Assembly (NCBI GenBank): GCA_900315955.1
Contig: ONBC01000016.1
Location: forward strand, 13,669 to 77,668
Reading direction: 5' to 3'
Length of the DNA stretch: 64,000 nucleotides
Origin: an uncultured Prevotella sp.
GTDB lineage: Bacteria; Bacteroidota; Bacteroidia; Bacteroidales; Bacteroidaceae
The position numbers and the translations under genes are program-made. Of the stretch, positions 1 to 7,678 are shown one piece after another. The notes under the pieces were generated by a model, which had not been told where the DNA came from, searched no databases, and saw only the letters and a program-made list of their open reading frames with translations. How positions within the stretch are numbered: position 1 is the first letter of the stretch; every line of letters begins with the position of its first letter.

Positions 1-266
1 CGCTGCGACAGACAGCCCATGACAAAGAGCTTATGCAACCGTCCCTTGTTCTTGGCGTTGACAAACTCTAAAATCGTATTGATGCTCTCCTCCTTAGCAC
101 TCTCAATGAAACCGCATGTATTGATGACGGCTATCTCACCCTGCGGCCGTTTGGAGTCGTGGACACAGTGATACCCCATCTTCTCAAAACGACGCATGAG
201 CTGCTCTGAATCAACAAGATTCTTGGAACAGCCCATGGTGATAAAGTCTATCTGGTTTTTCTTCAT
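1..266 (-). CDS. rimO: RimO, ribosomal protein S12 methylthiotransferase (N-terminal 88 residues, cut by window edge)
   Basis: RimO is the radical-SAM enzyme that adds a methylthio group to an Asp of ribosomal protein S12. The part in the window is the N-terminal MTTase (UPF0004) domain. The start MKKNQIDFITMGCSKNLVDS carries the first cluster-binding Cys. INTCGFI carries the second, and FVMGCLSQR near the window edge carries the third. The radical-SAM CxxxCxxC motif lies outside the window. The ATG ends at 266 and is 34 nt downstream of the ftsY stop, so the gene is probably the last of the glgA-ftsY transcript. RimO is preferred over MiaB because of the MGCSKNLVDSE start. Confidence 0.93.
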   Translation of the reverse strand, partial: MKKNQIDFITMGCSKNLVDSEQLMRRFEKMGYHCVHDSKRPQGEIAVINTCGFIESAKEESINTILEFVNAKNKGRLHKLFVMGCLSQ

Positions 267-300
267 ATCAGAACCTATTCGTATTCAGAATGTCAGCGTC

Positions 301-1248
301 TTAAAATAAAGAGTCGACGAATTCTTTCTTATTAAAAAGCTGAAGATCCTCCATTTTTTCACCGAGGCCAATGTATTTGACTGGAACTTTTAGCTGATCG
401 GATATTCCTATCACCACGCCTCCTTTAGCGGTTCCGTCAAGCTTTGTGATAGCGAGGGAAGTAATGTTAGTGACCGCGGAGAATTGCTTGGCCTGCTCGA
501 AAGCATTCTGCCCCGTACTGCCGTCGAGCACAAGCAGAACCTCGTCGGGTGCCGTAGGAACGACTTTCTTCATGACATCTTTAATCTTCTTCAGCTCGTT
601 CATCAGACCGACCTTGTTATGAAGTCGTCCCGCCGTATCGATAAGCACAACATCAGCGTCATTGGCTTTGGCGCTCTGCAAGGTATCGAAAGCGACGCTC
701 GCAGGATCAGAACCCATCTGCTGCTTGATGACAGGCACCCCGACACGGTCTCCCCATATCTGTATCTGCTCTACGGCAGCGGCTCGGAAAGTATCCGCTG
801 CGCCCAGGTAAACGTTCTTGCCGGCTTTCTTAAACTGATAAGCAAGTTTTCCGATCGTCGTCGTCTTTCCTACACCGTTCACACCAACGACAAGGATGAC
901 GTAGGGTTTGTGATCGGTCGGCAGATTCCAGTTGGAGTTGTCTTGTGTGTTGTTCTCCGTAAGAAGCGAGGCTATCTCTTCCTTCAGAATCTTGTTAAGC
1001 TCAGATGTCGAGACATACTTATCACGCGCTACACGCGCTTCAATGCGATGAATGATCTTTACGGTGGTCTCCACACCTACATCGGAAGTAATCAGCACTT
1101 CCTCAAGATTGTCGAGCACATCATCATCAACTTTTGACTTTCCCGCAATAGCGCGTGTGATTTTTGAGAACACGCTCTGTTTGGTCTTCTCAAGTCCTTG
1201 GTCTAAGGTCTCTTTATTTTTCTTGCTGAATAATCCGAATATTCCCAT
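301..1248 (-). CDS. ftsY: FtsY, signal recognition particle receptor
   Basis: FtsY is the membrane-associated GTPase that docks the SRP-ribosome complex for co-translational membrane insertion. The 315-aa protein is the compact form without the long acidic A domain. The N domain occupies about residues 20-95. The G domain follows, with Walker A GVNGVGKTT (122-130), DTFRAAA (152-158), DTAGR (204-208) and TKLDG (268-272). It sits between a 42-aa small protein and rimO, all on minus; ftsY-rimO linkage is common in Bacteroidales. ATG at 1248 is the natural start, since MGIFGLFSKK is the typical amphipathic beginning. Confidence 0.97.
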   Translation of the reverse strand: MGIFGLFSKKNKETLDQGLEKTKQSVFSKITRAIAGKSKVDDDVLDNLEEVLITSDVGVETTVKIIHRIEARVARDKYVSTSELNKILKEEIASLLTENNTQDNSNWNLPTDHKPYVILVVGVNGVGKTTTIGKLAYQFKKAGKNVYLGAADTFRAAAVEQIQIWGDRVGVPVIKQQMGSDPASVAFDTLQSAKANDADVVLIDTAGRLHNKVGLMNELKKIKDVMKKVVPTAPDEVLLVLDGSTGQNAFEQAKQFSAVTNITSLAITKLDGTAKGGVVIGISDQLKVPVKYIGLGEKMEDLQLFNKKEFVDSLF

Positions 1249-1316
1249 TGTCCTCGTCCTCTTTTATTGTCCTCGTTATAAACTACGATTCTTATTTCAT
1301 TATAAATGCTCACCTG

Positions 1317-1445
1317 TTACAGACCTTCATCCTCCGGTTTCTGAAGCTTCCTTTTGATTTTCGGCATGTGCTTCTTATTTCTCAGCCATGCCTCCTTACG
1401 CTCCTCATAGTCTCGGCGATGTCGCTCGAGAAAATTATCAGCCAT
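1317..1445 (-). CDS. small basic hypothetical protein (42 aa)
   Basis: The frame has an ATG at 1445, 42 codons and a TAA at 1317. It starts MADNFLERHRRDYEERKEAW and is very rich in Lys, Arg and Glu, with no signal peptide or membrane segment. It is probably a single charged helix. It begins 9 nt after the stop of the DUF4270 gene and ends about 70 nt before ftsY, in the same direction, so it fits the operon. From memory, short proteins starting MADN(F/Y)LE recur in Bacteroidales genomes. No function is assigned. Confidence 0.6.
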   Translation of the reverse strand: MADNFLERHRRDYEERKEAWLRNKKHMPKIKRKLQKPEDEGL

Positions 1446-1454
1446 GATAAACCT

Positions 1455-2972
1455 TTACTTAAAATGACTGTAGATAACCTGCAACTTCAGCGGACTGTCA
1501 GAGGCTGTACCCTTGACGAGCTTCGTACTTGTGAGCGACATGTCGTGAGACACCTTCGTCACCACTGTGCTGGAAGAAGATGATGATGTGCCGTAATAAT
1601 AACTATAATAACTATAGTTGCCCGATGTTCCGGACGTTGTTGTTGTCAACGTTACAGGAATGAGCACAACCTTGTTCCAGTTGGCGGACCGCTTGCTCAC
1701 ATCGACAGCATTCATCGCTGTTATCATTCCGGAAATATTATTAAATGTATAACCGTTCGTTGATGTCATACCCGAGTAAGTGGCGACATAGGAATTTCGG
1801 TTGTTGTACATCTCCTTATTCTCGAAGAAGCTATAAACGGAGTCAACGGGAATCATCAGCAGTGTTTGAGGAATAGCAAAAGCATAATCTGAAGTACCTA
1901 CCGCACTGTTTATTCTCGGAATCGTCAGAGAGGCACCCGCGATCTTGTCGTTCTCATGACCGGAGACAATCTTTTCAACAGGCAATGTGAGCTCTGTAAA
2001 GATACCTGCAGGAGTCTTCAGGTAAGTACAGCTCTTGTCTGCCACCAACGAAGCCAACCTGCTCTTGTCGTTCGAGATATTTGTTGTCTGCAGAACCTCC
2101 TCTGTACCCCAAAACACGGTGATACCGTTCAGCACGCTGTCTTTCTCATCTGCATACTTGTAATACAAATTGAGCTGCGAGGCATCAATGTATGCCATGT
2201 TGCCTAAACCAGACTTGTGCTTGAAATAGAACCCTGGAACAACATTCTGTCGGAAGGTATAAGCATTCTTGAAGTATTCAGGATGTTCATAATACTTCTC
2301 AAGAATATAGGTTCCGAAATTGCTGTATTCCTTACCATCGGCATCCGTATACTTCCCGTTGAGCTTTATTGTGAGGTAGGGCTCGTATGTAGACGTATCA
2401 CGGGTGGACTTGGCAACCATGTAGTCGGTGAGCGTATACACCTTGTCCTGCGCGATACCATCTTTGCGCACGTAACCGTTTGCCAAGGGATCATAGTTAC
2501 TGTAGTAGTTATGATCCTCCGTCATAGGCTTGCTCATCTCATAAGCGGTAAGCTTCATCGTGCGGGTGCTGTCTCCATAATGCTTCGCATAGAACAGACG
2601 AATCTCGCAGGAGTCTGCCTTGATAAGCCCCTTTACCGTCTCTCCGTTTTCATCGACCCCACGCATAGCTGATTTCTCCGGGAAATGATAGTCCTCAAGG
2701 TTGAAGAACTGTGCCATGAAGTCGCCCGTAATATAGTTGCCGGTCTCTGGATCTTTTACTTTTCCTATATAGCCTGTCGTGTTTCTCGACAAGACAGAAT
2801 CTGCAAGTACAGACTCGCTGGAAACATCGTAGGAAGCGGTCTCCACGTTTACTGCATCCGTTTGCGAATTCAATGAAGAGCCGATTTCATCGGTGGAATC
2901 AGAGCACGAGGCCAAGGCAAGCCCCGAGAGTAGTATGGTGAGCGCAAATTTAATATTCATGCTGATAGACAT
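1455..2972 (-). CDS. DUF4270 family lipoprotein
   Basis: This is a 505-aa exported protein. A signal peptide ends in a lipobox (ALASC, Cys about 23), followed by SDSTDEIGSSL, so it is a lipoprotein. The body is rich in Tyr, Ser and Thr, with the TGYIGKVKDPETG segment typical of DUF4270. A low-complexity stretch near residues 455-475 is a run of Ser, Tyr, Thr and Gly. DUF4270 proteins are Bacteroidetes-specific and have no established activity; a cell-envelope role is inferred. The gene starts 20 nt after the glgA stop, and the DUF4270-glgA linkage is common in the order. A second Met four residues in (2960) is an alternative start. Confidence 0.85.
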   Translation of the reverse strand: MSISMNIKFALTILLSGLALASCSDSTDEIGSSLNSQTDAVNVETASYDVSSESVLADSVLSRNTTGYIGKVKDPETGNYITGDFMAQFFNLEDYHFPEKSAMRGVDENGETVKGLIKADSCEIRLFYAKHYGDSTRTMKLTAYEMSKPMTEDHNYYSNYDPLANGYVRKDGIAQDKVYTLTDYMVAKSTRDTSTYEPYLTIKLNGKYTDADGKEYSNFGTYILEKYYEHPEYFKNAYTFRQNVVPGFYFKHKSGLGNMAYIDASQLNLYYKYADEKDSVLNGITVFWGTEEVLQTTNISNDKSRLASLVADKSCTYLKTPAGIFTELTLPVEKIVSGHENDKIAGASLTIPRINSAVGTSDYAFAIPQTLLMIPVDSVYSFFENKEMYNNRNSYVATYSGMTSTNGYTFNNISGMITAMNAVDVSKRSANWNKVVLIPVTLTTTTSGTSGNYSYYSYYYGTSSSSSSTVVTKVSHDMSLTSTKLVKGTASDSPLKLQVIYSHFK

Positions 2973-2992
2973 GATGTAATTACATGTAGAAT

Positions 2993-3802
2993 TTATCCTA
3001 ATAGCTGATTATAAAACTCCTTATAGGCAGGGGCATAGTTCTCTCCCGGATACTTGAGGATCGGGAGATTGGAGCTTTCCGCATAGCTCAGGAGTTTATC
3101 GTTGACCTCTTGAGTAGCTTCTATCACGCCATCACTGTAGTCGATAGCAAGCCTGGCAAGATCTGTGAAGTCGAAATGCTCTGAGTATTTTTCAAGCAGA
3201 CTGGCCTTGGCTGAACCGAAGTCAACACAATCCTTGAACTTAGTGCCAAAATTGGATTTGAACTGCTTGGAGAACAAAGAGAACACTACTTTCGAGTTGG
3301 CAAAAGTAGGATCATCGTGATACGCGGTCTTGACATAGAGCGGAATGACACCCGCCATCCATCCCTGACAGTGGATAATATCCGGACTCCAGCGAAGTTT
3401 CTTCACAGTCTCCAACACGCCACGCGCAAAGAAGATGGCACGCTCTCCGTTATCTGTGAATTCATCGCCGTTCTCATCCTCCGTCATTGTGCGACGCTTT
3501 ATGAAGTAGTCCTCATTATCGATGAAATAGACTTGAAGTCTTGAGACGGGTACACTTGCTACCTTAATGATCAAGGGATGGTCAGTGTCGTCAATGACAA
3601 TATTCAGTCCCGACAGGCGTATGACCTCATGCAATTGGCCACGACGCTCATTAATATTGCCCCACTTGGGCATGAATGTGCGGACATCAAAACCTCCCGA
3701 CTGCATTTTCTGCGGAAGATCCCGACCCAAGTCTGCCATATCAGATTTGGGCACATAAGGTACAATCTCTTGATTGACGAATAAAATTCTCTTTTTGGCC
3801 AT
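2993..3802 (-). CDS. glgA: Glycogen/starch synthase, short GT5-type protein
   Basis: The 269-aa protein matches only the N-terminal (GT5 catalytic) lobe of glycogen synthase. MAKKRILFVNQEIVPYVPKS is the family start, and the segment DIIHCQGWMAGVIPLYVK follows. The KxGGL-type ADP-glucose loop at the N-terminus appears as KSDMADLGRDLP. The C-terminal Rossmann lobe is absent. Proteins of this length are usual for Bacteroidales, so this is not read as a truncation, but catalytic competence on its own is uncertain. The gene heads the minus-strand unit glgA-DUF4270-42aa-ftsY-rimO and has a -7 box at 3832-3839. Confidence 0.82.
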   Translation of the reverse strand: MAKKRILFVNQEIVPYVPKSDMADLGRDLPQKMQSGGFDVRTFMPKWGNINERRGQLHEVIRLSGLNIVIDDTDHPLIIKVASVPVSRLQVYFIDNEDYFIKRRTMTEDENGDEFTDNGERAIFFARGVLETVKKLRWSPDIIHCQGWMAGVIPLYVKTAYHDDPTFANSKVVFSLFSKQFKSNFGTKFKDCVDFGSAKASLLEKYSEHFDFTDLARLAIDYSDGVIEATQEVNDKLLSYAESSNLPILKYPGENYAPAYKEFYNQLLG

Positions 3803-3831
3803 TATGATTTTATTCTAATTAATTGATGGTG

Positions 3832-3839
3832 CAAAGGTA
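3832..3839 (-). promoter_or_regulatory. Promoter -7 box for the glgA-ftsY unit
   Basis: The minus strand reads TACCTTTG, a match to the Bacteroidetes -7 consensus TAnnTTTG, about 30 nt upstream of the glgA ATG. No well-spaced -33 box is obvious. Confidence 0.6.
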
Positions 3840-3854
3840 CTCATAAATAACGAC

Positions 3855-3898
3855 AAAATGCCCGATTTTGCATGATTTCACACAAAATCGGGCATTTT
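3855..3898 (-). terminator. Terminator of the mmdA-BCCP operon
   Basis: Perfect 16-bp inverted repeat (3855-3870 with 3883-3898, core GCCCGATTTTG, 12-nt loop). It lies 22 nt after the BCCP stop and just upstream of the glgA promoter. It is flanked by T-rich ends in both directions. Confidence 0.85.
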
Positions 3899-3919
3899 TG
3901 TTTATTATAGGGAGTAATA

Positions 3920-4348
3920 TTACTCTACAACCACGAGCGCGTCGTCTTCCATGACGCTCTGACCTTCCTTGACGCAGACAGCCGTCACCTTACCGTCTTT
4001 CTCTGCCTCAATATTATTGGCCATCTTCATGGCTTCAAGCACCAAGAGGGTGTCTCCCGCCTTCACCTCGTCACCAACCTTTACATTAATGGAAGTGATA
4101 GTGCCGGGCAGCGGTGCTTTGACAGCATTAGCTGTGTTGACATTGGCAGCAGGCGTAGCCTCGTCGTTGTCTTCAGCCACAGGCTTGCCAAGCGTCACCT
4201 TAGGCTTCTCCTCCTCAGCAGGTTTCTCCATGCCCACTTCAAACTCTTCTCCGTTTACTTTCACGTTGGCGACATTGGTCTCCTCGTTGATGTCAACGAT
4301 CTCGACTTGATATTCCTTGCCGTCGATTGTATATTTAAACTGCTTCAT
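3920..4348 (-). CDS. Biotin carboxyl carrier protein (decarboxylase/carboxylase gamma subunit)
   Basis: The 142-aa protein has a C-terminal biotinyl domain with the biotinylation motif EAMKM (105-109, biotin on Lys108). The domain starts at about APLPGTI, residue 78. It is preceded by an acidic Pro/Ala/Glu linker at about residues 41-75 and an N-terminal beta domain. It carries CO2 between the carboxyltransferase MmdA and its partner. It is the last gene of the minus-strand set mmdA, 49-aa protein, BCCP, and is followed by a strong terminator. This points to methylmalonyl-CoA decarboxylase or propionyl-CoA carboxylase of the succinate/propionate pathway. The membrane beta subunit is not in the window. 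Confidence 0.92.
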   Translation of the reverse strand: MKQFKYTIDGKEYQVEIVDINEETNVANVKVNGEEFEVGMEKPAEEEKPKVTLGKPVAEDNDEATPAANVNTANAVKAPLPGTITSINVKVGDEVKAGDTLLVLEAMKMANNIEAEKDGKVTAVCVKEGQSVMEDDALVVVE

Positions 4349-4359
4349 TTTCTTTTATC

Positions 4360-4509
4360 TTATGGTTTGGCGGTGAATGAAAGCTGTTTGGCATCCCACA
4401 GTGTCTGCTTAGGCTTAATGGTGATGATGCCCGGCTCCTTGTCATGTACATTATTGCCCTGGAACTCGAAGATTGCCATGGCAATAGCCGCATATATGTT
4501 CTTATCCAT
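4360..4509 (-). CDS. Small decarboxylase subunit, MmdE/OadG C-terminal-like (49 aa)
   Basis: The frame has an ATG at 4509, 49 codons and a TAA at 4360. The protein begins MDKNIYAAIAMAIFEFQGNN and continues with VHDKEPGIITI, then ends in a basic, Trp-containing tail (KQTLWDAKQL). The pattern of a short Ala-rich helix, HD(K)E and (I/L)ITI resembles the soluble C-terminal part of OadG/MmdD. It also resembles the 55-aa epsilon subunit MmdE of Veillonella methylmalonyl-CoA decarboxylase. It lies between mmdA (18-nt gap) and the BCCP gene (11-nt gap). No membrane segment is present, unlike full-length OadG. The homology is recalled, not searched. Confidence 0.65.
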   Translation of the reverse strand: MDKNIYAAIAMAIFEFQGNNVHDKEPGIITIKPKQTLWDAKQLSFTAKP

Positions 4510-4526
4510 TACTTACTCCTTTTTGT

Positions 4527-6092
4527 TTACATTGGCATGCAACCGTGTTTCTTGGCAGGCAGAGACTGGCGCTTGTGAGCCAACTGTGCCAGGCCACGGC
4601 AGATGCGGAATCGCGTGTTGCGAGGCTCGATGACATCATCGATGTAACCGAACTGAGCAGCCTGATAAGGATTGGCGAAGGTCTTCGTATACTCGTCCTC
4701 TTTCTCTGCGAGGAAAGCCTTGGCATCACCGCCCTCTTCCTTGATTTTCTTTGCCTCTTTTCCACAGAGCACGGCCACGGCACCACTGGCACCCATCACT
4801 GCGATCTCTGCTGTAGGCCAGGCAAAGTTGAGGTCGGCACGAAGCTGCTTGCAACCCATGACGATATGACTTCCGCCGTAGCTCTTTCTCAGCGTGATCG
4901 TGATCTTGGGCACGGTAGCCTCTCCATAAGCATAAAGCAACTGAGCGCCATGAAGAATAACGGCATTATACTCCTGACCTGTACCGGGAAGGAAGCCGGG
5001 GACATCGACGAGCGAAACAATAGGAATGTTGAAGGCATCGCAGAAACGAACAAAGCGTGCACCCTTACGAGATGCATTGACATCGAGCACACCGGCATAA
5101 GCTGAAGGCTGGTTTGCGACAACACCTACGCTCTGACCGTTGAAACGGGCGAAGCCAGTAATGATATTCTTGGCAAACTTGGGTTGCACCTCAAAGAACT
5201 CACCGTTATCCGTGATGGCCGTGATGACCTTGTACATATCGTAAGCCATGTTAGGATCATCGGGCAGGATCTCGTTGAGCAGGTCTGCCTTTCGGTCCAC
5301 AGGATCGGCGCACTCCACACGAGGAGCCTCCTCGGTATTGTTGGAAGGAATATAGCTGAGAAGCTTCTTGATCATCTTCATGGCATCCTCCTCGGTCTTC
5401 GCCGTAAAGCTGGTCACACCGCTCTTGCTGGCATGAACACTGGCACCGCCGAGGTGCTCCGAGTCAATATCCTCGCCTGTAACGGTTTTTACCACCTTCG
5501 GACCTGTAAGGAACATATAGCTTGTGCCTTCGGTCATCAGAATGAAGTCGGTAAGAGCAGGGGAGTAAACGGCACCGCCGGCGCAAGGACCAAGGATCAT
5601 GGAGATCTGAGGAATGACCCCCGAAGCAAGGATGTTACGCTCAAAGATCTCACCATATCCGGCGAGTGCGGAGATACCCTCCTGAATACGAGCGCCGCCA
5701 CTGTCGTTCATGCAAATGACAGGAGCTCCGTTCTGCATAGCCATATCCATAACCTTACAGATCTTCTGTGCCATTGTCTCGGAGAGAGAACCACCGTTGA
5801 CCGTGAAGTCCTGGGCATAGACATAAACAAGACGACCGTCGATAGTAGCGGAACCGGCTACGACACCATCACCGAGGAACTGCTTCTTCTCCATGCCGAA
5901 GTTGTGACAACGGTGAAGCTTGAACATGTCGTATTCCTCGAAAGAATCCTTGTCTACAAGCATTTCGATGCGCTCACGGGCTGTGTACTTGCCGCGGGCA
6001 TGCTGCTTGTCGATAGCCTTCTGTCCACCACCAAGACGGGCTTGCTCACGCTTGGCTACAAGCTCCTTGATTTTCTCAGTTTGAATGCTCAT
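4527..6092 (-). CDS. mmdA: Methylmalonyl-CoA decarboxylase alpha / propionyl-CoA carboxylase carboxyltransferase subunit
   Basis: The 521-aa protein is of the acyl-CoA carboxyltransferase (crotonase-fold) family, two fused domains of about 250 residues. Recognisable segments are GKYTARERIEMLVD near the N-terminus, NDSGGARIQEG and AGYGEIF in the first oxyanion region, and GPCAGGAVYSPALTDF. In the second domain are DVPGFLPGTGQEYN and RKSYGGSHIVMG. The C-terminus KKHGCMPM is close to the family's usual KKHGNIPL ending. It transfers carboxylate between biotin on the BCCP and the acyl-CoA. It is the first gene of the operon, with a -7 box 17-24 nt upstream of its ATG. Whether the complex decarboxylates or carboxylates cannot be told from this subunit alone. 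Confidence 0.95.
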   Translation of the reverse strand: MSIQTEKIKELVAKREQARLGGGQKAIDKQHARGKYTARERIEMLVDKDSFEEYDMFKLHRCHNFGMEKKQFLGDGVVAGSATIDGRLVYVYAQDFTVNGGSLSETMAQKICKVMDMAMQNGAPVICMNDSGGARIQEGISALAGYGEIFERNILASGVIPQISMILGPCAGGAVYSPALTDFILMTEGTSYMFLTGPKVVKTVTGEDIDSEHLGGASVHASKSGVTSFTAKTEEDAMKMIKKLLSYIPSNNTEEAPRVECADPVDRKADLLNEILPDDPNMAYDMYKVITAITDNGEFFEVQPKFAKNIITGFARFNGQSVGVVANQPSAYAGVLDVNASRKGARFVRFCDAFNIPIVSLVDVPGFLPGTGQEYNAVILHGAQLLYAYGEATVPKITITLRKSYGGSHIVMGCKQLRADLNFAWPTAEIAVMGASGAVAVLCGKEAKKIKEEGGDAKAFLAEKEDEYTKTFANPYQAAQFGYIDDVIEPRNTRFRICRGLAQLAHKRQSLPAKKHGCMPM

Positions 6093-6108
6093 AATTATAA
6101 TTTTCGTG

Positions 6109-6116
6109 CAAAGTTA
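6109..6116 (-). promoter_or_regulatory. Promoter -7 box for mmdA
   Basis: The minus strand reads TAACTTTG, 17 nt upstream of the mmdA ATG, which predicts a very short leader. It shares the 123-bp divergent region with the galE promoter. Confidence 0.65.
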
Positions 6117-6159
6117 GTAATTTTTTCTGCCAAATACTTTTTAATAGCAGAAAATTAAG

Positions 6160-6167
6160 TATCTTTG
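6160..6167 (+). promoter_or_regulatory. Promoter -7 box for galE
   Basis: TATCTTTG matches TAnnTTTG. It overlaps an upstream in-frame ATG at 6165, which therefore cannot be the start. This supports initiation at 6216. Confidence 0.65.
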
Positions 6168-6215
6168 TGGGCGAAAAGACACAACAGAGAATTAACTCTT
6201 AAATATAATAATGTG

Positions 6216-7256
6216 ATGAAACAAACTATCCTTGTTACAGGAGGTACAGGTTTTATTGGTTCCCACACTTCTGTAGAGCTTATAGAAGCAGGCTATAAAG
6301 TGGTAATTGTCGACGACCTCTCCAACTCGAAGATTGAGGTACTTGATGGCATTGAGAAGATCACGGGCGTGCGCCCGGCTTTCGAGAAAATAGATTTACG
6401 TGACAAGGAAGCCACGGAAAATGTATTCAAGAAATACCCCGACATCGAAGGAATCATTCATTTTGCTGCCAGCAAGGCTGTCGGTGAGAGCGTGCAAAAG
6501 CCGTTGCTCTATTACCGAAACAACATTGTCTCCCTCATCAATCTCTTGGAACTGATGCCTAAATATAATGTGAAAGGCATTATCTTCTCTTCGAGCTGCA
6601 CGGTTTACGGTCAGCCGAAGCCTGAGAATCTTCCTGTCACAGAGACGGCTCCCCATCAGAAAGCTACATCTCCTTATGGCAACACTAAGGAGATCAACGA
6701 GCAGATCATCCACGATTATATTCACAGCGGTGCTCCTGTCAAGAGCATCATCCTCAGATATTTTAACCCCATTGGTGCCCATCCGTCGGCTCTTATCGGA
6801 GAGCTGCCTAACGGTGTGCCCAACAACCTCATTCCTTACGTGACACAGACCGCTATCGGCATTCGCAAGCAGCTGACAATCTTCGGCAACGACTACGACA
6901 CACCGGACGGCACCTGCATCCGCGATTATATCTATGTCGTCGACCTTGCCAAAGCCCATGTGGCTGCCATGCGCCGCGTGCTCGATGACGAGGGCAGCCC
7001 GGTTATCGATTACTTCAACATCGGTACGGGTCACGGAAACTCGACGCTTGAGATTGTTGAGACCTTTGAGAAAGCTACCGGCGTGAAGCTCAACTGGAAG
7101 TACGGTCCCCGCCGTGAGGGGGATATTGAAAAGATCTGGGGCGACTGCACGAAGGCCAACAAGGTTCTTGGCTGGAAAGCAGAGACTCCCTTAGAGGATG
7201 TTTTGCGCTCTGCATGGAAATGGCAACTCAAGCTGCGTGAAGACGGCGTTATGTAA
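6216..7256 (+). CDS. galE: UDP-glucose 4-epimerase
   Basis: The 346-aa extended short-chain dehydrogenase/reductase interconverts UDP-glucose and UDP-galactose in the cytoplasm. It has an N-terminal NAD-binding GGTGFIG (9-15). The catalytic set is SSSCTVYG (126-132), then Tyr154 and Lys158 in SPYGNTK. The segments LRYFNPIGAHPS and GTCIRDYIYVVDLA are typical of bacterial GalE. I start at 6216 because the reading frame upstream (from 6165) overlaps the promoter -7 box. It is a single gene flanked by its own promoter and two tandem terminators. Confidence 0.96.
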   Translation: MKQTILVTGGTGFIGSHTSVELIEAGYKVVIVDDLSNSKIEVLDGIEKITGVRPAFEKIDLRDKEATENVFKKYPDIEGIIHFAASKAVGESVQKPLLYYRNNIVSLINLLELMPKYNVKGIIFSSSCTVYGQPKPENLPVTETAPHQKATSPYGNTKEINEQIIHDYIHSGAPVKSIILRYFNPIGAHPSALIGELPNGVPNNLIPYVTQTAIGIRKQLTIFGNDYDTPDGTCIRDYIYVVDLAKAHVAAMRRVLDDEGSPVIDYFNIGTGHGNSTLEIVETFEKATGVKLNWKYGPRREGDIEKIWGDCTKANKVLGWKAETPLEDVLRSAWKWQLKLREDGVM

Positions 7257-7280
7257 TAAAATCGACTCACTGATAATATT

Positions 7281-7306
7281 TTGCGGGATCATTCCCGCAT
7301 TTTTTG
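7281..7306 (+). terminator. galE terminator 1
   Basis: TGCGGGA / TCCCGCA hairpin (7282-7288 with 7293-7299, 4-nt loop) followed by a T6 run, 25 nt after the galE stop. Confidence 0.88.
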
Positions 7307-7318
7307 TTTATGTTGTAT

Positions 7319-7353
7319 GGGCTTGCGACGAGATGTCGTGAGCCCTCGTTTTT
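7319..7353 (+). terminator. galE terminator 2
   Basis: A second hairpin directly downstream: an 11-bp stem with two G-U pairs (7319-7329 with 7335-7345, core GCGAC/GTCGT) and a 5-nt loop, then a T5 run at 7349-7353. It acts as a back-up to terminator 1. Confidence 0.7.
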
Positions 7354-7389
7354 AGTTATTATCCTGTTTAATTGCTGAGATTTGCCATC

Positions 7390-7506
7390 GCGTCACAAAC
7401 GCGTCACGATCCTGCCTCAAACGTGTCACGATCCTGCCTCAGTTGTGTCACGATCCTGCCTCAGTTGTGTCACGATCTTGCCTCAGTTGTGTCACGATCG
7501 TGACAC
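7390..7506. repeat. 22-bp tandem repeat array ending in an 18-bp palindrome
   Basis: Four consecutive 22-bp units (7401-7422, 7423-7444, 7445-7466, 7467-7488) start G(T/C)GTCACGATC and continue (C/T)TGCCTCA. A half-unit GCGTCACAAAC precedes them at 7390-7400. A fifth start merges at 7489-7506 into the perfect palindrome GTGTCACGATCGTGACAC. The array lies in the gene-free stretch 7257-7678 between the galE terminators and the rpsP promoter. The 11-mer TTGCCATCGCG flanks it on both sides (7382-7392 and 7528-7538). Confidence 0.9.
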
Positions 7507-7586
7507 GTATGAGGCGCGATATCGTTATTGCCATCGCGCTTTTATGTGAGGAACAAAGAAAACAAAAAAAATAATAAGCGTAACTC

Positions 7587-7617
7587 TTTGTAGACAAAGA
7601 AAAAAGCAGTAACTTTG
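7587..7617 (+). promoter_or_regulatory. rpsP promoter (TTTG-N19-TAACTTTG)
   Basis: The -33 TTTG at 7587-7590 and -7 TAACTTTG at 7610-7617 are separated by 19 nt, the canonical Bacteroidetes arrangement. The rpsP ATG is 61 nt downstream. Confidence 0.8.
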
Positions 7618-7678
7618 CACCCGCTGTCACGAGATGGCAGCATAAAATTCAAACCTTTAATTAGTTTTACAACAAAAA

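Noticed and set aside
2993..3802. glgA as a truncated pseudogene
   Set aside because: One-lobe glycogen synthases of this length are usual in Bacteroidales, and the gene has its own promoter and operon context.
5184..6158. Long plus-strand frame (324 aa) opposite mmdA
   Set aside because: Shadow of the strongly coding mmdA frame. No family resemblance and no promoter.
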